From the NCBI GenBank assembly GCA_017516785.1, contig JAFXAV010000014.1:1-31736 (forward strand): 31,736 nucleotides of DNA, read 5' to 3'. Below are positions 25,211 to 31,736 of this stretch, in pieces; the first letter of the stretch is position 1; each line of letters starts with the position of its first letter. The translations under genes and the position numbers were made by a program. The DNA comes from Oscillospiraceae bacterium (GTDB taxonomy: Bacteria > Bacillota_A > Clostridia > Oscillospirales > Oscillospiraceae). The notes beneath the pieces are model-generated. The model saw only the letters and a program-made list of their open reading frames with translations, did no database searches and had not been told where the DNA came from.

Positions 25211-25231
25211 ATTTCAATTATACATTGAAAT
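25211..25231 (-). promoter_or_regulatory. Operator-like inverted repeat over the -10 box of the PsiE-like gene
   Basis: Perfect 8-bp arms (ATTTCAAT/ATTGAAAT) are separated by 5 bases. The minus-strand -10 TATAAT (25217-25222) lies within it. The matching -35 is poor (TTCCAT at 17 bases), which fits a regulated promoter. The regulator is unknown. Confidence 0.55.
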
Positions 25232-25286
25232 GCCCGGAAATGGAAGAATATTTTTGCCGAATCTTAACTGAAAGGAGGGATGAAGC

Positions 25287-27836
25287 TCACTTCATCCCTC
25301 TTTTGGTATTAAAATGCTGTTTCATTTCCTTATTCGCCAGGTCAATCTCTTCCCGCAGTTCCCTCGCGGAAACACGAAGCACACCGGTGCGGAAAGAAGA
25401 AAGCTGCACCAGATTGTCAGAAGACGCCACCCGGACAGCATAGTTGCTGCCGATCTGGGCAACCAGGGACTCGATGTAGGCATCGCCCGTCTCGCCTTCC
25501 TTGGTATAGACCACTTTAATATTATGGTACTGAGTCTTTTCGCCGGGATTACCCTTGACCTTCCAGCCGTCGAAGACCAGAACCAGATAGCACTTTTTGA
25601 AACCTGCGTAATTGGAAAGGATGTCGCAGAGCTTCCGCCGGGCAGCTTCCAGATCTTCCTTCGCAAGAGCCGCCAGATCATCCCATGCAAAAATAATATT
25701 GTATCCGTCCACGATCAGACATTTCTGCTTGGGTGCCCGGATGGTAATCTCTTCGGTGGCAGGGCGGTTGGCAGGGGCCCGGTACAGCGGCCGCTTCACA
25801 GGGCCGAATTCCCGCTCCATAATGGCCTCCAGCTCTTTGTCATCGATGTGGAAATTGCGGGTGATGATCTCGGCAGGTTTTTCCTCCTTCAGGCCGCTTT
25901 CCAGATGCATGTAGTTCTTCACCTCATGCCACTTGACATTGAAGCCCGCGCCGTGGGCGCAGAAAACAGAATCGGGGGTATTGGGAAGGTCTGCCTCCGG
26001 GTCGTAGGCTGCTTCCGCGATGACTTCCTCCGGATTGTGGCAGGGAGCATAGCCGTTCAGGGCGATCTGCAGTCTGCCCCGGCCCTGGGTGTAGGAGGCC
26101 ACGGTGTCAGCATAATCTCCCAGTTCGGAAGCCGGAATCAAACCCTTCAGAACCGACAGGCTGCCGGTGGATTCCGGAGAGTCGAACTCGCCGCCCATGG
26201 CACGGATGTCCGTAATGGCCCGGCCGATGGTCTCGGTAGGCAGGGTCAGGGTGAAGGAATACCAGGGTTCCAGCAGGACGGATTTTGCCTGCATCAGGCC
26301 CTGCCGGATGGCCCGGTAGGTAGCCTGGCGCATGTCGCCGCCCTCGGTATGCTTCAGATGGGCCTTGCCCACCAGAAGGGTTATTTTTACATCCGTCAGG
26401 GGAGCGCCGGTGAGAACGCCCCGGTGGACCTTTTCTCCGATGTGGGCCATGATCAGGCTCTGATAGGCAATATCCAGCACATCGGTGGAACAGGCGGAGT
26501 CCTTGACGATGCCGCTGCCGGGGGGCAAAGGCTCCAGCAGCAGATGGACTTCCGCATAGTGGCGCAGGGGTTCATAATGTCCCACGCCCTCCACGGTACT
26601 CGCGATGGTTTCCTTATAGAAAATCCGGCCCTTGTCCAGGGTGATATCCAAACCAAACCTCTGCTGCACCAGGCTCCGGAAAATCTCCAGCTGAACCCTG
26701 CCCATAATCTGGACATGAATCCGGCCCTGATCCCAGATGATGTGCAGCTGAGGGTCTTCCTCTTCCAGCTGCCGCAGCTTGGGCAGCACCGTGGCAGGAT
26801 CCACATTTTTGGGCAGTTCCACCCGGTAAGTCATGACCGGCTCCAGCACAGGTGGGACTCCCGCAGGCTCCGCACCCAGTCCCTGACCGGCGAAGGTGCC
26901 GGAAAGGCCGGTGACTGCCGCCAGCATGCCCGCCGTCACTTCTTCCGGGGCGGCGAACTTGTCGGCGGAGTAGAGCCGCAACTGAACAGCCTTTTCCTCC
27001 ACCTCATCGCCCTTCTGGTTTACATAACGCATATTTTCCCGGACTTTCAGGCTGCCGCCGGTGATTTTCATCCAGGTCAGGCGGTTGCCCTGGGGATCCC
27101 GGGAGATTTTATAGACCTTCGCGCCGAATTCGTCTGGATAAGTCTTTTCCGGGGCATAGGCATTGATGATATCGATCAGCTGATCCACGCCCTCCAGCTT
27201 CAGCGCGGAACCGAAGCAGCAGGGGAATACTTTCCGTCCGGCGATCAGGCCCCGGATATTACCGGGAGTCACCTCTCCGGTTTCCAGGTAGGTTTCCAGC
27301 AGTGCTTCATCGCACATGGCGACGGCTTCCTGCAGTTCATCCTGCTCCATGCCGAAATCGATACAGCCGGGACTCAGTTCCCGCTGCAGCTGCTGCAGAA
27401 GCTTTTCCTTCTCCATACCCGGCAGATCCATTTTGTTGATAAACAGGAAGGTAGGTACTTCGTACCGCTCCAGCAGCCGCCACAATGTGACAGTGTGAGC
27501 CTGGATGCCGTCGGTACCGGAGATCACCAGCACCGCGCAGTTGAGGATCGGCATGGTCCGCTCGGCTTCCGCAGAAAAATCCACATGGCCGGGGGTATCC
27601 ACCAGGGTAATATCCAGATTTTCCGTCGCCATTCTCGCCTGCTTGGAGAAAATGGTAATGCCTCGCTGGCGTTCCAGGCTGTGGGTATCCAGGTACGCAT
27701 CGCCGTGATCCACTCGGCCCAGGGTCCGTCTGGCGCCGGACCGGAACAGCAATGCTTCAGAGAGTGTGGTCTTACCCGCATCCACATGAGCCAGCAGACC
27801 AAGGCTGATTGGTTGTTTGTCGAGTCGCTCACCCAT
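25287..27836 (-). CDS. EF-G/TetM-like translational GTPase fused to a YacP/Rae1-type NYN nuclease domain
   Basis: The 849-residue protein is about 200 residues longer than TetM. The N-terminal two thirds are a ribosome-binding GTPase: P-loop AHVDAGKTT (16-24), DTPGH (80-84), NKMD (134-137), then EF-G-like domains II-V to about residue 645. The loop that in TetM/TetO reads YSPVST is HLKHTEG (493-499), so tetracycline removal is not supported. From about 704 to the end is a NYN domain with IVDGYNII (708-715), LVFDGW (753-758), YTKEGETGDAYIE (777-789) and ASSDNLVQ (804-811), the acidic pattern of YacP/Rae1, a ribosome-associated mRNA endonuclease. AAGGAGG precedes the ATG. The fusion suggests ribosome entry coupled to mRNA cleavage; this is inference. 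Confidence 0.88.
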   Translation of the reverse strand: MGERLDKQPISLGLLAHVDAGKTTLSEALLFRSGARRTLGRVDHGDAYLDTHSLERQRGITIFSKQARMATENLDITLVDTPGHVDFSAEAERTMPILNCAVLVISGTDGIQAHTVTLWRLLERYEVPTFLFINKMDLPGMEKEKLLQQLQRELSPGCIDFGMEQDELQEAVAMCDEALLETYLETGEVTPGNIRGLIAGRKVFPCCFGSALKLEGVDQLIDIINAYAPEKTYPDEFGAKVYKISRDPQGNRLTWMKITGGSLKVRENMRYVNQKGDEVEEKAVQLRLYSADKFAAPEEVTAGMLAAVTGLSGTFAGQGLGAEPAGVPPVLEPVMTYRVELPKNVDPATVLPKLRQLEEEDPQLHIIWDQGRIHVQIMGRVQLEIFRSLVQQRFGLDITLDKGRIFYKETIASTVEGVGHYEPLRHYAEVHLLLEPLPPGSGIVKDSACSTDVLDIAYQSLIMAHIGEKVHRGVLTGAPLTDVKITLLVGKAHLKHTEGGDMRQATYRAIRQGLMQAKSVLLEPWYSFTLTLPTETIGRAITDIRAMGGEFDSPESTGSLSVLKGLIPASELGDYADTVASYTQGRGRLQIALNGYAPCHNPEEVIAEAAYDPEADLPNTPDSVFCAHGAGFNVKWHEVKNYMHLESGLKEEKPAEIITRNFHIDDKELEAIMEREFGPVKRPLYRAPANRPATEEITIRAPKQKCLIVDGYNIIFAWDDLAALAKEDLEAARRKLCDILSNYAGFKKCYLVLVFDGWKVKGNPGEKTQYHNIKVVYTKEGETGDAYIESLVAQIGSNYAVRVASSDNLVQLSSFRTGVLRVSARELREEIDLANKEMKQHFNTKRGMK

Positions 27837-27868
27837 GCAGGATGCCTCCTTTTGCTCAAGTACCCGTT

Positions 27869-27897
27869 ATTATATCACGGAGTGGAAATTTAGTCGA
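27869..27897 (-). promoter_or_regulatory. Promoter of the GTPase-NYN gene
   Basis: On the minus strand the -35 is TCGACT (27892-27897) and the -10 a perfect TATAAT (27869-27874), spacer 17. The leader is short (about 25 bases), with no room for a Tet-type attenuator peptide. Confidence 0.65.
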
Positions 27898-27929
27898 TAG
27901 TCCAAGGCTGCTTTTTTGAATACGCGCAC

Positions 27930-27960
27930 AAAAAAGCACCCCATTTTGTAAATGGGGTGC
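27930..27960 (-). terminator. Terminator of the rhodanese lipoprotein gene
   Basis: A perfect 11-bp stem (27936-27946 with 27950-27960) with a 3-base loop is followed on the minus strand by six T residues. Confidence 0.9.
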
Positions 27961-27980
27961 CTTCATTTGTAGTTACAGGA

Positions 27981-29216
27981 TTATCCTGCTGCTTCCACAG
28001 TCTCGGGATAGGTTTCGCTCCAAGCAGTGAAACCGCCTTCCAGAGTGTAGACCTTGCTCATGTCATAGCCCAGCGCAGCCAGAACATTGGTGGTAGCCTG
28101 TGCATAACGCTTGCCGGAGTAGCAGACCAGGATGATGTTCTTGTCCAGATCCTTGATGGCTTCCTTCATGGTAGCAACGCCGGCCTGGAAGTCGCCTTCC
28201 TTGGCAGCATCCATGTCGTAGCCCAGAGCGCCGGGGATGTGAGCGGTTGCATAGTCAGCAGCCTTGCGGACGTCGAAGAAGACATACTCTTCGTTTTCCA
28301 GCAGTTCCAGAGCCTCAGCGGGGGTCATGTACTGCATGGCAACATCTTCAGCGGGAGCCTGAACGGGCTCAACCACAGTGGGGTAGGTCTCGGACCAAGC
28401 AGTGAAGCCGCCTTCCAGAGTGTAAACCTTGCTCATGTCGTAGCCCAGAGCGGACAGGACATTGGTGGTAGCCTGTGCATAGCGCTTGCCGGAGTAGCAG
28501 ACCAGAATGATGTTCTTGTCCAGATCACGCAGAGCAACCTGCATGGTGGCAACGCCGGCCTGGAAGTCGCCTTCCTTGGCAGCATCCATGTCATAACCCA
28601 GGGCGCCGGGGATGTGAGCGATTTCGTAGTCAGCAGCCTTACGGACATCGAAGAAAACGTACTCTTCGTTTTCCAGCAGCTCCAGAGCCTCTGCGGGGGT
28701 CTTGTACTGCATAGCAACGTCTTCTGCGGGAGCAACGATGGCTTCGGAAGTTTCAACCAGGTCGCTCTTGGTCTCGCTCCAAGCGGTGAAGCCGCCTTCC
28801 AGAGTGAAGACCTTGGTCATGTCGTAACCCAGAGCGGACAGGACATTGGTGGTAGCCTGTGCGTAGCGCTTGCCGGAGTAGCAGACCAGAATGATGTTCT
28901 TGTCCAGACCCTGGATAGCGGTTTCCATGGTGGCAACGCCGGCGGCGAAGTCACCTTCCTTGGCAGCATCCATGTCATAGCCCAGAGCGCCGGGGATGTG
29001 AGCGGTCTCGTGGTCAGCAGCCTTACGGACGTCGAAGAAAACGTAAGCTTCATCGTTCAGCAGTTCGGCAGCTTCGTCCACAGTGATGTACTGCATGGCA
29101 ACGTCTTCTGCGGGAGCAGTGACAGCGGGGGTCTCGTTGACAGGCTCCTTGGGAGCGCAGCCGAACATACCCAGAACCATGATCAGGCACAGCAGTGCAG
29201 CAATAATTCTTTTCAT
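27981..29216 (-). CDS. Lipoprotein with three tandem rhodanese domains
   Basis: The 411-residue protein is a predicted cell-surface sulfurtransferase. A lipoprotein signal ends in the lipobox GMFGC with C20 as lipid anchor. Three rhodanese domains follow, each opening with APAEDVAMQY (about 34, 162, 287). Each carries the active-site loop LVCYSGKRYA with catalytic cysteines C112, C240 and C365. All three look active, unlike classic two-domain rhodaneses with one dead domain. The domains are nearly identical and recur every 125-128 residues, also at DNA level, which points to recent duplication. AGGAGGA lies before the ATG. It is divergent from two VTT membrane protein genes and a CCG protein gene. 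Confidence 0.92.
   Translation of the reverse strand: MKRIIAALLCLIMVLGMFGCAPKEPVNETPAVTAPAEDVAMQYITVDEAAELLNDEAYVFFDVRKAADHETAHIPGALGYDMDAAKEGDFAAGVATMETAIQGLDKNIILVCYSGKRYAQATTNVLSALGYDMTKVFTLEGGFTAWSETKSDLVETSEAIVAPAEDVAMQYKTPAEALELLENEEYVFFDVRKAADYEIAHIPGALGYDMDAAKEGDFQAGVATMQVALRDLDKNIILVCYSGKRYAQATTNVLSALGYDMSKVYTLEGGFTAWSETYPTVVEPVQAPAEDVAMQYMTPAEALELLENEEYVFFDVRKAADYATAHIPGALGYDMDAAKEGDFQAGVATMKEAIKDLDKNIILVCYSGKRYAQATTNVLAALGYDMSKVYTLEGGFTAWSETYPETVEAAG
27996..29117 (-). repeat. Three tandem DNA repeats of about 375-384 bp encoding the rhodanese domains
   Basis: The same landmark (ccttccagagtg on the plus strand) recurs at 28036, 28411 and 28795, giving periods of 375 and 384 bases. 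Units two and three are more alike than unit one. The extra nine bases lie in the linker after domain one. Confidence 0.85.
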
Positions 29217-29274
29217 GATGTTCCTCCTAAAAATTTGTTTATGATGTTATTATTGAACCTAATAACCGGAGCTT

Positions 29275-29303
29275 ATGGTAACATTTCAGCTGTCGAAAGT
29301 CAA
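29275..29303 (-). promoter_or_regulatory. Promoter of the rhodanese lipoprotein gene
   Basis: On the minus strand the -35 is TTGACT (29298-29303) and the -10 TACCAT (29275-29280), spacer 17. The ten bases TTGACTTTCG starting at the -35 are repeated in the divergent promoter. Confidence 0.55.
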
Positions 29304-29364
29304 TGAGTTCCCGCGACTTATCAGATTTTACTCTAATTGACGGGGGTTTATTACGGATTTCTAT

Positions 29365-29393
29365 TTGACTTTCGGAACCCTTTTCGGGAAAAT
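29365..29393 (+). promoter_or_regulatory. Promoter of the VTT-VTT-CCG operon
   Basis: The -35 TTGACT (29365-29370), a 17-base spacer and GAAAAT (29388-29393). The spacer begins TTCG, as in the divergent rhodanese promoter, and contains CCCTTTTCGGG. Confidence 0.5.
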
Positions 29394-29423
29394 ATCAAAA
29401 GATAATAGGGAAGGAGTGCTTGC

Positions 29424-30089
29424 ATGACGAAAAAGAAGCTGATCGCCGGGGCACTCTTTATATCCTTGGCACTGCTGACCTGGTATTTGAGTACTCTGAT
29501 TTCTCCGCAGGAGATTCAAGAGGCTCTGGAAGGACTGGGAATCTGGGCTCCCCTTGCCTATATGGGCCTTTTTGTGGTGCTTCCGACCTTTTTCTTTCCG
29601 GTAGCTGTGCTGGCTCTTACCGGCGGACTGCTGTTCGGACTCTGGAAAGGCGCGGTTTACACCTTCATCGGCGCGGTGCTCAACTGCTCGCTGATGTTCT
29701 GGATGTCCCGGCACATCGGAAGAAAGCAAATTGAGTCGCTGATTCAGAGAAAACTCAGTCCCCAGTGGCAGAACCGGCTGATGAAGCTCAGCGGTCGGAA
29801 CGGATTCCTGTTCCTGATCATCCTGCGGCTGATTCCGGCAATGCCCTATAACCTGATCAACTACGCCTTTGGCCTAACCGGAATGCCCTGGCGCACCTAC
29901 ATTCTGGCGTCCAGTATCGGCATCATCCCCGGCACCTTCGCCTTCATTAATATCGGAGATAAGGTGCTGGATTTGACCAGTCCTGACTTCTGGATCGCCA
30001 TTGGCCTTTTGGTGCTGCTTCTGGTCGTCACCGGCCTGCTGGGCAAAATGCTGTTCCCCGACAATTCACAAGGAGAGAATGAGAAATGA
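29424..30089 (+). CDS. TVP38/TMEM64 (VTT-domain) membrane protein, first copy
   Basis: The 221-residue integral membrane protein belongs to the VTT/DedA-like superfamily, members of which include lipid scramblases and proteins linked to metal or selenium handling; the substrate here is unknown. The family patterns are FFFPVAVLALTGGLLFGLWKG, a re-entrant membrane motif, and FLIILRLIPAMPYNLINYAFGLTGM. About five to six hydrophobic segments are visible. GAAGGAGTG precedes the ATG. The stop overlaps the next gene by four bases (ATGA). Confidence 0.88.
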   Translation: MTKKKLIAGALFISLALLTWYLSTLISPQEIQEALEGLGIWAPLAYMGLFVVLPTFFFPVAVLALTGGLLFGLWKGAVYTFIGAVLNCSLMFWMSRHIGRKQIESLIQRKLSPQWQNRLMKLSGRNGFLFLIILRLIPAMPYNLINYAFGLTGMPWRTYILASSIGIIPGTFAFINIGDKVLDLTSPDFWIAIGLLVLLLVVTGLLGKMLFPDNSQGENEK

Positions 30090-30799
30090 AGAAAAAGAAT
30101 CCGAATCTCACAAGACTGATGATCCTGCTGGTGCTGGCAGTGGTTCTGATCGTTTATCTGGCAGTTCCCGCTGCCAACAGCTTTGTCAACAACGCCATGT
30201 CCATCCTGGGCTCTGCCAATCTGGATGCCGTTGCGGAATATATCCGCTCCTTCGGCAGCTACGCCATGGCTTTTTCCTTTGTGCTGATGGTGTTTTCCTC
30301 CCTGATTGCGCCACTGCCCGCCTTTATGATTACCCTTTCCAACGCTGCCATCTTCGGCTGGTGGCAGGGCGCTATTCTGTCCTGGTCCAGCGCCATGGTG
30401 GGCGCCGGCCTGTGCTTCTTCCTGTCCCGGGGCCTGGGCCGGGATGTGGTTGAGAAAATTGCCGGTAAGGGTGCTCTGGCAGGTGTGGAAGGTTACTTCA
30501 AAAAGTACGGCACAAAGACCATCCTGATCTGCCGTCTGCTGCCCTTCGTGTCCTTCGATGCCGTCAGCTACTTCGCAGGTCTGACTCCCATCAAGTTCCT
30601 GCCCTTCTTCATTGCCACCGGCATCGGCCAGACTCCCGCCACCATCGTCTATTCCTACGTGGGCGGTATGCTCACCGGCGGCGCCAAATTCCTGATGGTG
30701 GGTCTGCTGTGCCTGTTCTCCCTGATGATTCTGGTGGGCATCATCCGTCAGATCTACACCGACCGCCAAGCAAAGAAAGCTGAAAAAGCCAATGGATAA
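30086..30799 (+). CDS. TVP38/TMEM64 (VTT-domain) membrane protein, second copy
   Basis: The 237-residue product is a second VTT-domain protein, clearly diverged from the first. Its core runs APLPAFMITLSNAAIFGWWQG, then FFLSRGLGRDVVEKIAGKG and LICRLLPFVSFDAVSYFAGLTP. About six hydrophobic segments and a Lys-rich tail are visible. The pair is translationally coupled, which suggests that the two products act together, perhaps as a heteromer. AAGGAGAG lies before its ATG within the end of the first gene. The substrate is unknown. Confidence 0.88.
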   Translation: MKKKNPNLTRLMILLVLAVVLIVYLAVPAANSFVNNAMSILGSANLDAVAEYIRSFGSYAMAFSFVLMVFSSLIAPLPAFMITLSNAAIFGWWQGAILSWSSAMVGAGLCFFLSRGLGRDVVEKIAGKGALAGVEGYFKKYGTKTILICRLLPFVSFDAVSYFAGLTPIKFLPFFIATGIGQTPATIVYSYVGGMLTGGAKFLMVGLLCLFSLMILVGIIRQIYTDRQAKKAEKANG

Positions 30800-31571
30800 G
30801 CCCAAATATCCCGGTATGGCCTGCCACCAGGCCCTGTCTTTCAGTCCGATGCTGATGCGTGTGCCGAAAGCGGAGGCCGTTTTCTGGCCCGGCTGCGCTC
30901 TGATGAATCTGGACCCCGCCATTTTGCAGAAAACTCTGGCGGTTCTCCGCCGGGCGGAACCGGAAATCAAACTTGCCGCAGGCTGCTGCGGTCAGCCTAC
31001 TGTCTATCTTTTTCCGAAAAAAGCAGAATCCCGCCGGAATCGGCTGATTGATCTGCTGAAGAAAAGAGGCGTGAAGCGGATCTACACCGCCTGCCCCAAC
31101 TGCACGCTGCAGCTGCGGCAGCTGGAGGGTTTTGAAATCATCCCGGTGTGGCAGATTCTCGCAGAGTGCATCAAACCTGAAGACATCGAAAAGCCGGAAG
31201 GCAGCTTCATCTGGCACGATCCCTGCCCCACGAAAACCGATGCCGCCCAGCAAAATGCCGCCCGGAAGCTTCTGGAAATTTCCGGCTGCGAATGGGCAGA
31301 GCCGGAACACACAGGAAAGAATACCATCTGCTGCGGCAATTACCACATGATGGAGTTCTCCGCTCCCGACAAACAGCAAAAAATGCGCGAGCGCCGACTG
31401 ACAGAGCTGCCTGAAGATCGTATCATCCTCAGCAATTGCGAAGGGTGCCTGAGCGCCTTCCGGAGTGGTGGACGGAAAACCTTCCACCTGCTGGAACTGC
31501 TATTCGGCGAAAGCGCCTCCCGCGGCTGGGGCAACCGCATCCAGACAACATTAAAAGCACCGATCATCTGA
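30792..31571 (+). CDS. Double CCG-domain (heterodisulfide reductase B-like) Fe-S/cysteine-rich protein
   Basis: The 259-residue soluble protein consists of two cysteine-rich CCG domains of the kind found in HdrB, GlpC and LutA. These bind Fe-S clusters and act on disulfides or small redox substrates. Cysteines are regularly placed: C35, C65-C66, C101-x2-C104 in domain one, and C145, C180-C181, C216-x2-C219 in domain two. The start overlaps the preceding VTT gene by eight bases and lacks a good ribosome site, so it probably relies on coupled translation. Its last codons lie inside the terminator hairpin. The substrate is unknown; the neighbourhood suggests a sulfur compound. Confidence 0.85.
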   Translation: MDKPKYPGMACHQALSFSPMLMRVPKAEAVFWPGCALMNLDPAILQKTLAVLRRAEPEIKLAAGCCGQPTVYLFPKKAESRRNRLIDLLKKRGVKRIYTACPNCTLQLRQLEGFEIIPVWQILAECIKPEDIEKPEGSFIWHDPCPTKTDAAQQNAARKLLEISGCEWAEPEHTGKNTICCGNYHMMEFSAPDKQQKMRERRLTELPEDRIILSNCEGCLSAFRSGGRKTFHLLELLFGESASRGWGNRIQTTLKAPII

Positions 31572-31583
31572 TCGGTGCTTTTT
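31553..31583 (+). terminator. Terminator of the VTT-VTT-CCG operon, containing the stop codon
   Basis: A perfect 13-bp stem (31553-31565 with 31570-31582) has a four-base loop and a T-run. The TGA stop of the CCG gene (31569-31571) begins in the loop. Confidence 0.9.
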
Positions 31584-31596
31584 GTTTGAGTTCGTC

Positions 31597-31736
31597 AAAT
31601 TGCAGTTTGGCTAACAAAAAGCCTTCCCCTCTGGGGAAGGTGGCACGGCGTAAGCCGTGACGGAAGAGGGGTGCATGCAGTACATTTTTCTGAAACCTCT
31701 CCCGACCTCGCTATCGCTCGGCCACCCTCCCCAAAG
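31597..31736 (+). repeat. Dispersed palindromic repeat, copy E (cut by the window edge)
   Basis: Begins with the family terminus AAATTGCAGTTTGG and runs in the same orientation as copy B. Bases 31617-31736 are the exact reverse complement of 1-120. The right terminal part is missing because the window stops in the last palindrome. Confidence 0.85.

Noticed and set aside
25287..27836. Tetracycline-resistance gene (tetM/tetW type)
   Set aside because: The drug-displacing YSPVST loop is absent, the protein is about 200 residues too long with a nuclease domain, and there is no attenuator leader or mobile context.
27996..29117. CRISPR or other non-coding tandem array
   Set aside because: The repeat unit is about 375 bases and stays in frame as a rhodanese domain; there are no short repeat-spacer units.
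1..31736. A composite transposon defined by the inverted repeats at both window ends
   Set aside because: The same repeat occurs inside the window, there is no transposase, and the cargo is ordinary housekeeping genes. Assembly breaks at a repeat explain the pattern better.

Overview
The window looks like chromosomal DNA of an anaerobic, spore-forming member of the Bacillota, most likely a gut Clostridia of the Oscillospiraceae/Ruminococcaceae type. The grounds are the rnfCDGEAB gene order, a PdaA-type spore-cortex deacetylase, a glgC-glgD-glgA glycogen operon, strong AGGAGG ribosome sites, moderately high GC and a family of short palindromic repeats. The lineage is inference; there is no rRNA gene in the window. 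No phage, CRISPR array, tRNA or transposase gene was seen.

Layout. 1-5460: one repeat copy, a promoter and the six-gene Rnf operon (ferredoxin:NAD+ oxidoreductase ion pump) ending in a strong terminator. 5460-8123: a second repeat, then on the minus strand a PdaA-like deacetylase, the biotin transporter BioY and an ADP-ribosylglycohydrolase-fold protein whose metal ligands look lost. 8137-14866 (minus): a GH13 amylase, the glycogen synthesis operon glgC-glgD-glgA and a GNAT acetyltransferase. 14887-16680: a repeat, then a strong promoter, an unusual leader holding a 23-codon ORF with long-range RNA pairing, and the Mg2+ channel mgtE. 16732-17270: an AT-rich gene of unknown function between short direct repeats. 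17406-18500 (minus): an aldo/keto reductase with a ferredoxin tail. 18569-24754: aspartate-family amino acid synthesis, with hom-lysC-asd on the minus strand and thrC-thrB on the plus strand fired from overlapping divergent promoters. 24765-27836 (minus): a PsiE-like membrane protein and an EF-G/TetM-like GTPase fused to a YacP/Rae1-like NYN nuclease domain. 27936-31583: a lipoprotein with three rhodanese domains, divergent from an operon of two TVP38/TMEM64 (VTT) membrane proteins and a double-CCG-domain protein. 31597-31736: another repeat copy.

How the parts work together. Rnf, the Fe-S aldo/keto reductase and the CCG protein fit a ferredoxin/NADH-based fermentative metabolism. The glg operon and the amylase make and probably turn over alpha-glucans. 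lysC, asd and hom produce aspartate semialdehyde (toward lysine) and homoserine; thrB and thrC carry homoserine to threonine.

The least described items are the GTPase-nuclease fusion (25287-27836), the mgtE leader (15026-15221) and the rhodanese/VTT/CCG cluster (27981-31571). The first 120 bases of the window are the exact reverse complement of the last 120. Both are copies of the dispersed repeat, so the window ends are probably assembly breaks at repeats and not the ends of a natural element.
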